Shown here one piece after another: positions 1-7,004 of a stretch of DNA of 34,166 bases. The notes beneath the pieces were generated by a model. The model made no database searches and was not told the origin of the DNA. It worked only from the letters and a program-made list of their open reading frames with translations. The translations under genes were made by a program, and so were the position numbers. Numbering within the stretch: position 1 is the stretch's first letter; each line of letters starts with the position of its first letter. This DNA comes from Hyphomonadaceae bacterium (GTDB taxonomy: Bacteria > Pseudomonadota > Alphaproteobacteria > Caulobacterales > Aquidulcibacteraceae). The stretch spans positions 1 to 34,166 of the forward strand of contig JAJTGP010000071.1 of assembly GCA_021299265.1 (NCBI GenBank), written 5' to 3'.

Positions 1-1198
1 ACAAGGAAGCACCTAAGCCGATGTTCACCAAAACGCTGATCAAGGCAAAATTCATCGGCCTTTTGGTGTCGCCCCGCGCGAAGAAGGGTGGGGCCAGAAT
101 GCGGATCAGGACAAAGGCGGGCACGCCCCAGCCATAATGGAACAAGGCATCTGCGGTGGCGCGCGCATCGGCCTCGGTGAACTGGCCACCCGCCCAAAAG
201 CCCTGCATCAAGAAAAAGGGCACCACGACCAAAGCCGCCGCCGCTGGCAAGGTAAAGGCCATGGACAGAACAAAAGCTTCGTCCAAAGCCTTGGTGTCGT
301 CACCCGTTTCAGGGCTGGCAACAGCGCGCGCCAAGCGCGGCAATAAAGCGACCCCAATCGCCACCCCGATCAGGCCCAAGGGCAGCTGAAACAAGCGGTC
401 GGCCGCATAAAGCCAGGACTTGGCACCCACTTCAAAGCTTGAAAGCGACTGGCTGACCAGCACGTTCAAATGCGTGGCACTGCCCGCGATCACCGACGGA
501 CCCATGACGGTCACAATGGCCTTCACCTCTGGCGTTAAGCGCGGCACGCGAAAGCCGATGCGAACTCCTAAGCGCCGACAGCCAATATAAAGGGCTAAGG
601 CCTGCAACACCCCGGCAATCGTAATGGCCACCGCCGCATTGATCGCCGCTTGGGTTGGCTCCCGCACAAAGATGACGGCACCGAGGATGGTTAGGTTCAA
701 AAGTGTCGGCGCGGCAGCTGACAGAGCAAACTTGCCAGCGGTGTTCAACACGCCCGAAAACAACGAACTCATGGCCATGCCGACGAGATAGGGCATGGTG
801 ATCTGGGTCAGCAGAATGGCAAATTGGAACGCTTGCGGCTTATCGGCATAGCCCCCGTGGATCACCAGCATGATCCAAGGCATGGCCAATTGCGCCAAGA
901 TGGTGACCATGGCCGCAACCAAAGTCAGTACCGAGAAAGCTTGGCTCGCCACTTCGGCGGCTTTATCCTTGCCAATCTCGGCCTGTGTTTTGGCATAGAG
1001 CGGCACAAAGGCCTGACTAAAGGCACCCTCTGCTAAGATCCGCCGGAACAAATTAGGGAAAGTTTGTGCGGTTGCAAAGGCGTCGCCCACCCAGCCTGCA
1101 CCCAAAAGATTAGAGATCGCCCGATCACGGGCATAGCCCAACAGGCGGCTCAATAAGGTGAAACCAGCTTGAACAAGGGTATTGCGGGCAAGCGACAT
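1..1198 (-). CDS. murJ: Lipid II flippase MurJ (MviN family), 3' end beyond window
   Basis: Reverse strand from ATG at 1198 reads MSLARNTLVQAGFTLLSRLLGYARDRAISNLLGAGWVGDAFATAQTFPNLFRRILAEGAFSQAFVPLYAKTQ, the classic MurJ N-terminus. The frame runs off the left edge, so it is missing from the ORF track. Confidence 0.93.
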   Translation of the reverse strand, partial: MSLARNTLVQAGFTLLSRLLGYARDRAISNLLGAGWVGDAFATAQTFPNLFRRILAEGAFSQAFVPLYAKTQAEIGKDKAAEVASQAFSVLTLVAAMVTILAQLAMPWIMLVIHGGYADKPQAFQFAILLTQITMPYLVGMAMSSLFSGVLNTAGKFALSAAAPTLLNLTILGAVIFVREPTQAAINAAVAITIAGVLQALALYIGCRRLGVRIGFRVPRLTPEVKAIVTVMGPSVIAGSATHLNVLVSQSLSSFEVGAKSWLYAADRLFQLPLGLIGVAIGVALLPRLARAVASPETGDDTKALDEAFVLSMAFTLPAAAALVVVPFFLMQGFWAGGQFTEADARATADALFHYGWGVPAFVLIRILAPPFFARGDTKRPMNFALISVLVNIGLGASL

Positions 1199-1325
1199 CG
1201 ACAGATTAGCTCCAGTTGCTGCACCACTAACCTGTGCGGATCAATTCCGGGAGGGTGGCTGCTGACATTGACCAAATTCAGGCAATTATCTTGCGCAAAC
1301 AAGGTTTTTTCACCATGGTTGGGGC

Positions 1326-2075
1326 ATGAATATGCCCGCACCTCGTTCGTCTGCCCCTCTCCCCACCGATATGACGGCCCTGCGGGAGGCGATTGACGCG
1401 ATTGACGGGCAATTGGCGCGCCTGATTGCGCAACGTTCTGGCTTGGCACGCGCCATTGCCGAAGCCAAGAAAGCGGCAGGCGATTCGGGCTTTGGGTGGC
1501 GACCCGCGCGCGAGATCGACATCTTGCGCGGGTTGATTGCGCGGGAGCCTGACCTAGACCCGGCTTTGGCTGCCGCCGTGTGGCGGGCCCTGATCTCCGC
1601 CAATCTCGCGGCTCAAGGTGGGCTGGATGTCGTCACCACATTAGAAGCAGCCCCTTGGGCGAAACTGGCCTTTGGATCAGCCAGCGAGACGCGCATCTTA
1701 TCCGCCTCTGAGGCTTTGATGGCTGCCAAGCAGGGGGCCAGAACCATTGCGTGCCTGCCTTGGCCCGCAGAGAATGAAAGCTGGTGGGTTGACTTGTTAG
1801 ATGTGAGCTTGGCCGGCGTACATGTCTGTGCGGCAAGCCCACAGATTGTCGCGCATGACGCGCCAGCTTCGCTGCTACTTGCCCATCGAGCGCCTGAAGC
1901 ATCGGGTGGAGACATCAGTCTTTTGGCTGGCCCTAAAGCAGCCTTGGCAGGCTATCAGGGTCATGTCCTCAGCCAGCAGGGCGACATGGTCCTTATCCAA
2001 ATTCCGGGCTTTATCGACCTCGATGAGCCTTTGGAGGCGGGCGTCCGCCTGATTGGTAGCTTCGCTTTGGCTTAG
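1326..2075 (+). CDS. Chorismate mutase domain protein with an extra C-terminal region
   Basis: N-terminus ALREAIDAIDGQLARLIAQRSGLARAIAEAKK..REIDILRGLIAREPDLDPALAAAVWRALISANLAAQ resembles AroQ-type chorismate mutase. The remaining ~140 aa are not recognised. Confidence 0.8.
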   Translation: MNMPAPRSSAPLPTDMTALREAIDAIDGQLARLIAQRSGLARAIAEAKKAAGDSGFGWRPAREIDILRGLIAREPDLDPALAAAVWRALISANLAAQGGLDVVTTLEAAPWAKLAFGSASETRILSASEALMAAKQGARTIACLPWPAENESWWVDLLDVSLAGVHVCAASPQIVAHDAPASLLLAHRAPEASGGDISLLAGPKAALAGYQGHVLSQQGDMVLIQIPGFIDLDEPLEAGVRLIGSFALA

Positions 2076-2401
2076 GAAGCGAACGCTGCCTCGATCACAG
2101 GCAGAAAATGCGTTCGAATGCGGGCTGCCCTCATCCGCTTTTCTGCCCAGGGTCTATAGGCTGCTGAGGCCTGCCAATCGAGATAGGTCTGCGCCGTGGG
2201 CCAGTAAGAAACAACCATATTGATGGCTTCGGTTGTGCCCTGATGCAGGTGCCATCCCGAGGTGAGATTACGGGCGCCGACCTCGGCCATCTGCGGCGCA
2301 ATCGCAGCAACATAATCCCGCATCGTCTCAGAATCCAAAACATCCAAAACTTCGACGAGCACCAAGACGGCCTGATCGGCACGAAAGGATTGCTGGAACA
2401 T
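2072..2401 (-). CDS. DUF1330-like / dimeric alpha-beta barrel small protein
   Basis: 109-aa ORF (LVLVEVLDVLDSETMRDYVAAIAPQMAEVGAR...VVSYWPTAQTYLDWQASAAYRPWAEKRMRAA); DUF1330-like pattern and operonic position after GST. Confidence 0.6.
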   Translation of the reverse strand: MFQQSFRADQAVLVLVEVLDVLDSETMRDYVAAIAPQMAEVGARNLTSGWHLHQGTTEAINMVVSYWPTAQTYLDWQASAAYRPWAEKRMRAARIRTHFLPVIEAAFAS

Positions 2402-2412
2402 TTGGGCAGATC

Positions 2413-3051
2413 CTATGGTTGCTGTGGCTGCGGATAGGCCCGCTGTACAGCCGGACGGGTTTGCAGCCTCTCAACCCATTCTTGAACGTGCGGATAAGGT
2501 GTGAAATCCACTGACAGCAGGGGCGGGAGGGCGGCCACCCAAGGGAAGATGGCGATATCAGCAATCGTATAATTGGCACCTACCACATACGCATGCTGGC
2601 TCAACTGAGCGTTCAATACAGTCAAGAGCCGATGCATTTCGCGTTGATAGCGGGAGATTGGATAGTCCAGCTTTTCCGGCGCAAGGGCAGTGAAGTGGAA
2701 ATATTGCCCGATCATGGGTCCAATGCCTGCCATTTGCCACATAAGCCATTGAAACGTTGTGGACCGATCAGGCTCTTGCCGAGGGAGCAGGTCAGAACCC
2801 GCCTTCTCCGCCAGATAAATGAGAATGGCTCCACTTTCGAAGACGGTGTGGGGCAGCCCAGTCGGGCCGTGCTCGTCGACGATGGCAGGAATTTTGGCAT
2901 TCGGACTGGCAGCAAGAACCCCGTCGCTGCGCACAGCATCGGACAGGGGATCAATCATAATCTCCTGATAAGGCAAGCCCAATTCCTCAAGCAGGAGGAT
3001 CACTTTCTTCGGGTTAGGCGTTTGCCAGCTATAGACGCGGATCATGGTCAA
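2413..3051 (-). CDS. Glutathione S-transferase family protein
   Basis: Thioredoxin-fold N-terminus (MIRVYSWQTPNPKKVILLLEELGLPYQEIMID...NAKIPAIVDEHG...VFESGAILIYLAEKAG) and all-alpha C-terminus (YTIADIAIFPWVA). Confidence 0.9.
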   Translation of the reverse strand: MTMIRVYSWQTPNPKKVILLLEELGLPYQEIMIDPLSDAVRSDGVLAASPNAKIPAIVDEHGPTGLPHTVFESGAILIYLAEKAGSDLLPRQEPDRSTTFQWLMWQMAGIGPMIGQYFHFTALAPEKLDYPISRYQREMHRLLTVLNAQLSQHAYVVGANYTIADIAIFPWVAALPPLLSVDFTPYPHVQEWVERLQTRPAVQRAYPQPQQP

Positions 3052-3914
3052 TTCCCCTGTTCGCCGAATAGAGCGGCGTGACGCGCCATGAAGGCATCAA
3101 AAGATGTGGCAGGACGACCCAACAGACTCTGAACGTCAGGCGTGGTGGCCGCGAAGGCACCCGTGGCAACAGCACTATAAAACTCCACCAGCGTGTGGGC
3201 CATCCAAGCGGGCATGCCCGCCGTGAGCATCGATTGTTCTGCAGCCACACCGGGGACCGCGACATAGTGGACGGGCTTGCCAATCGCGGATGCAATTTTA
3301 TCGGCGACCATATCGAAGCTGAGGGATTCTGGCCCCGTGAGCACATAGGTCTGGCCCAGATGACCGTCTTCGGTTAGCGCTTTGACAACGACAGCCGCGA
3401 CATCTGCAATGTCAACAAGGCTTTGCTTTGCATCGCCCGTGGGCTGGTAAAATGCCCCTTGTGATCGGATCGTCTCCACACTCCAGAGCAGGTTTTGCAT
3501 AAATGAATTCGGCTGAATGATCGTGTAGCCTATACCCGATTGGCGCAAATAGGCATCGGTTTGTCCGTGACTGCGGATAAGGGCGGCGGGCGAGTTGGCT
3601 CCGGCGGTCATGCCGGAAAGTTTGACAAAGCGGCGCACCCCACAGCTCTGCGCCACATCTACCAAGCGCTGCATCCATTCCGCACTCTTGGGGTTTACGG
3701 GGGTCAAGGCATAAGCGGCTTCCACTCCATTAAAAGCCGCGGCTAGCGCCGAGGCATCGTCGAAATCACCCATCTGGATCTCCACCCCATCGGGCAGTTT
3801 CGCGGCGGAGTCCGCACTATGGGCGAGGACTCGCACGGCATGGCCCGCGGCGAGAAGTTGGCGCGTGACTTCGCTGCCCGTATTGCCCGTGGCACCTGTG
3901 ACAAGAATTTTCAT
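3048..3914 (-). CDS. NmrA-like NAD(P)-binding / SDR a-type protein
   Basis: MKILVTGATGNTGSEVTRQLLAAGHAVRVLAHS: GxxGxxG Rossmann motif; NmrA/QorB-like length. Start-stop overlap with the downstream GST gene. Confidence 0.88.
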   Translation of the reverse strand: MKILVTGATGNTGSEVTRQLLAAGHAVRVLAHSADSAAKLPDGVEIQMGDFDDASALAAAFNGVEAAYALTPVNPKSAEWMQRLVDVAQSCGVRRFVKLSGMTAGANSPAALIRSHGQTDAYLRQSGIGYTIIQPNSFMQNLLWSVETIRSQGAFYQPTGDAKQSLVDIADVAAVVVKALTEDGHLGQTYVLTGPESLSFDMVADKIASAIGKPVHYVAVPGVAAEQSMLTAGMPAWMAHTLVEFYSAVATGAFAATTPDVQSLLGRPATSFDAFMARHAALFGEQGN

Positions 3915-4009
3915 CTGTATGTTTGCTCCTGTTCGTCAGCAACAGGGCTAAGATGGACTTTGCCGAGGAATGAATAAATAATGTGACAAACAACTAATCG
4001 TTGCTGAAT

Positions 4010-4906
4010 ATGACAACAATCGAACTCTCCGAGCTTCAGGTGCTGGTGAAAGTCGTCCAGACCGGCAGCTTCACCCGAGCGGCTGAACAAATGGGCGCGC
4101 AGAAGGCACACCTCTCACGCGTGATGAGCAAGCTCGAGCGCAAGCTGAACGCGCGCCTGTTGGAGCGCAGCACGCGCGCCCTCACGCTAACCGAAGTCGG
4201 ACGGGACATTTACCACCGCGCCATCGGTGTTCTAGATGCCGTTGAAGACACTGAGCGCGCGGCTCAGCGATTTCTCGGTGAACCCCGTGGTGTTCTGCGT
4301 TTGAGTTGTGGTGTTGAATTTGGCATGCTGGCCGTCAGCCAATGGATCGGGGCCTATTTGGCGAAATATCCCGAGATGCGAGTTGACGCCGATTATTCAG
4401 CGCGCCTTGTCGACATCATCCATGAGGGCTTCGACCTGGCAATCCGAATTGGGCAATTACAGGATTCCCAATTCGTGGCGCGCAAACTTGGGGAAGTCCA
4501 CTACGGTCTATTTGCAAGCCCATCCTATCTTGAACGCCACCCCCGGCCAGAAGAACCAAAAGCCCTGACCGACCACGACCTGCTTGTGTTCACGACAAGT
4601 GGCCAGAACAGAGAATGGCAACTCAAAAGATCCAAGGGTGAAGTCCGACGCATCGCCTTGTCTCCCCGCATGAGCCTCAATAACAGCTTTGCGATACGGG
4701 ATGGGGCACTTGCAGGCCTTGGCATCGCACAACTCCCGTGGATCCTCGCCAAAGACCAAGTTGATGCAGGTACTTTAGTGCAAGTGCTTCCCGATTGGCA
4801 GCGAGAGCCAGAGCCCGTGCATGCCATTTTCCCGAGTAGCAGCTACTTGACGCCCAAAGTCCGGGCCTTCATTGATCTGGCCGTTGCCCGTTTCCCGGAT
4901 CGATAA
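4010..4906 (+). CDS. LysR-family transcriptional regulator
   Basis: ELSELQVLVKVVQTGSFTRAAEQMGAQKAHLSRVMSKLERKLNARLLERSTRALTLTEVG HTH and a substrate-binding domain; divergent from the NmrA-like gene. ATG at 4010 preferred over TTG at 4001. Confidence 0.9.
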   Translation: MTTIELSELQVLVKVVQTGSFTRAAEQMGAQKAHLSRVMSKLERKLNARLLERSTRALTLTEVGRDIYHRAIGVLDAVEDTERAAQRFLGEPRGVLRLSCGVEFGMLAVSQWIGAYLAKYPEMRVDADYSARLVDIIHEGFDLAIRIGQLQDSQFVARKLGEVHYGLFASPSYLERHPRPEEPKALTDHDLLVFTTSGQNREWQLKRSKGEVRRIALSPRMSLNNSFAIRDGALAGLGIAQLPWILAKDQVDAGTLVQVLPDWQREPEPVHAIFPSSSYLTPKVRAFIDLAVARFPDR

Positions 4907-4970
4907 GCCGTCCGGCTTGTGCCGTCACGGCGCTGAGTTGGCCGATTGTCCCTCAACATCAACCAAAAAC

Positions 4971-5729
4971 TTAGGCCTCGTAATAGACGTCGGTGAGATA
5001 GAGCCCGTCACTTGGGGCGACTGGGCCACACCGCTTACGGTCCCTGGCCCCTAAGGCGTCGAGCACATCATCCGGGCTCCATTTCCCCCGACCGACTTCC
5101 GACAATGTCCCCATCATGGAACGGACTTGGCGGTGCAGGAAGGAACGGGCCTGAACGCGTGCTTGAATCTCTGGCCCGAACACGCCCTCAACCCGGCGCA
5201 GTTCAAACCGGCTCAAGGTCTTGATCGGGCTTTTGGCCTGACAATCGGCATCCCGGAACGTGGTGAAATCATGCGTGCCGAGAAAGTGATTGGCCGCTTC
5301 TTGCATGCGCGCGACATCATGATCTTGCGACACGCGCCAGACCCGACCTAATTCTAAGGTCAGAGGCGGGCGGCGGTCGACCATGCGGAACAAATAGCCA
5401 CGGGCTTGCGCCGAAAAGCGCGCATGAAAGCTATCGGGAACAGCTTCCACTTGACGGATCGCCACCGGGCCGTAATCGCGCAGCCACGCATTCAACGCCT
5501 CTTGCAAGCGAAACGGGGCCCAATTCTTGGCCAGATCAACATGGATGACTTGGCCTGTCGCATGCACGCCCCGATCCGTACGCCCCGCGGCATGGGTGCG
5601 GCGCAATTCGCCTTCAATCGCCACAATGGCGCGCTCTACCGTGTCTTGCACGCCTTTCCCGTCTGATTGGCTCTGCCAACCAGCGAAATTGGTGCCGTCA
5701 TACTCAAGGGTTAGTTTCCAACGCTGCAT
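4971..5729 (-). CDS. truA: tRNA pseudouridine(38-40) synthase TruA
   Basis: KLTLEYDGTNFAGWQSQSDGKGVQDTVERAI...AAGRTDRGVHATGQVIH motif with catalytic Asp; RSFLHRQVRSMMGTLSEVGRGKW C-terminal motif. Confidence 0.96.
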   Translation of the reverse strand: MQRWKLTLEYDGTNFAGWQSQSDGKGVQDTVERAIVAIEGELRRTHAAGRTDRGVHATGQVIHVDLAKNWAPFRLQEALNAWLRDYGPVAIRQVEAVPDSFHARFSAQARGYLFRMVDRRPPLTLELGRVWRVSQDHDVARMQEAANHFLGTHDFTTFRDADCQAKSPIKTLSRFELRRVEGVFGPEIQARVQARSFLHRQVRSMMGTLSEVGRGKWSPDDVLDALGARDRKRCGPVAPSDGLYLTDVYYEA

Positions 5730-5823
5730 CAGAAGCGTTTAGCGCAGCATTTAGCCGCTTGCGAACCCCCTTGCTGCGTTGACCTTTTGGCTTCGTCAGC
5801 CTAGCGCAGAGAAAAATGAAAAT

Positions 5824-6888
5824 ATGGAACTTATGCTCATGAAAACTCCCCGCGCTTTCTTCAAACCCCTCGCCATTGGTGCGCCTGCGCCATACCGTGA
5901 TCTACCGATTAAGGTGGAGCGGATGATCCACTTTGTGCCGCCGCATTTGGAGAAGGTGCGCGCCAAAGTGCCCGAGATTGCCAAGGGCGTAGACGTTGTT
6001 TTGGGCAATTTGGAAGACGCTATTCCGGCAGACGCGAAAGAAGCCGCTCGCGCAGGCTTTATCGAGATGGCCCGCGAGACCGATTTTGCCGCTTTAGGGA
6101 CAGGTCTATGGACCCGGATCAACTGCCTGAACAGCCCATGGATGCTGGACGATGTGATGGAAATCGTCGCCGCCGTCGGCGACAAACTCGATGTCATCAT
6201 GGTGCCTAAGGTCGAAGGCCCTTGGGACATTCACTATCTCGACCAAATACTGGCCCAATTGGAAGCCAAGGCTGGCGTCACCCGTCCGATCCAATTGCAT
6301 GCGATTCTGGAAACTGCTGAAGGCGTGGCCAATGTGGATGCGATTGCCTTGGCCAGCCCACGTATGCAGGGCATTAGCCTTGGTCCCGCCGATTTGGCAG
6401 CCAGCCGCGCAATGAAGACCACCCGCGTTGGCGGTGGCCATCCGGGCTATCGCGTGGTCGAAGACCCCCATGCCGATGGACGGGCGCGCGTCAGCGTTCA
6501 GCAAGATTTGTGGCATTACACCTTCGCGAAAATGGTCGATGCCTGCCAAACCGCTGGCATCAAACCCTTTTATGGCCCGTTTGGCGACATCAAGGACCTT
6601 GAAGCCTGCGAGCAGCAATTCCGCAATGCCTTCATCATGGGCTGTGCAGGCGCTTGGTCTCTGCATCCAGACCAAATAGCGATCGCCAAAAAAGTCTTCA
6701 GCCCTGATCCGGCCGAAGTGGCTTTCGCCAAGCGCATCCTAGAAGCCATGCCCGATGGCAGCGGTGTCGCCATGCTGGACGGCAAAATGCAAGATGATGC
6801 CACGTGGAAGCAGGCGAAAGTTATGGTCGATAGCGCCAAATTAGTTGCCGCCAAAGACCCCGATATGGCCGCCGCTTACGGCTTCTAA
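5824..6888 (+). CDS. mcl: HpcH/HpaI-family CoA lyase, L-malyl-CoA / beta-methylmalyl-CoA lyase-like
   Basis: [68 protein letters not shown]...[18 protein letters not shown]...[27 protein letters not shown] matches malyl-CoA lyase-type CitE-like enzymes. ORF opens at 5779; ATG at 5824 or 5839 is the likely start. Confidence 0.85.
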   Translation: MELMLMKTPRAFFKPLAIGAPAPYRDLPIKVERMIHFVPPHLEKVRAKVPEIAKGVDVVLGNLEDAIPADAKEAARAGFIEMARETDFAALGTGLWTRINCLNSPWMLDDVMEIVAAVGDKLDVIMVPKVEGPWDIHYLDQILAQLEAKAGVTRPIQLHAILETAEGVANVDAIALASPRMQGISLGPADLAASRAMKTTRVGGGHPGYRVVEDPHADGRARVSVQQDLWHYTFAKMVDACQTAGIKPFYGPFGDIKDLEACEQQFRNAFIMGCAGAWSLHPDQIAIAKKVFSPDPAEVAFAKRILEAMPDGSGVAMLDGKMQDDATWKQAKVMVDSAKLVAAKDPDMAAAYGF

Positions 6889-7004
6889 GCCCACTTGCCT
6901 GTGAGGCGGGCAGGCATTGCCCGCTGGACGGGCGGGTGCAGCTGTACCGACAGGCAACACAGTCACGCCCTTGCCCTTAAGGAAACTTGCCGTCAAATGG
7001 CGCC

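Noticed and set aside
137-1036. Several + strand ORFs at the left edge
   Set aside because: They are antisense shadows of murJ, whose reverse-strand reading frame is clear and family-consistent.
4905-4931. AAGCCGTCCGGCTT and GCCGTCACGGC inverted repeats after the first LysR gene
   Set aside because: Short GC-rich arms, no T-run; may help termination between convergent genes but evidence is weak.
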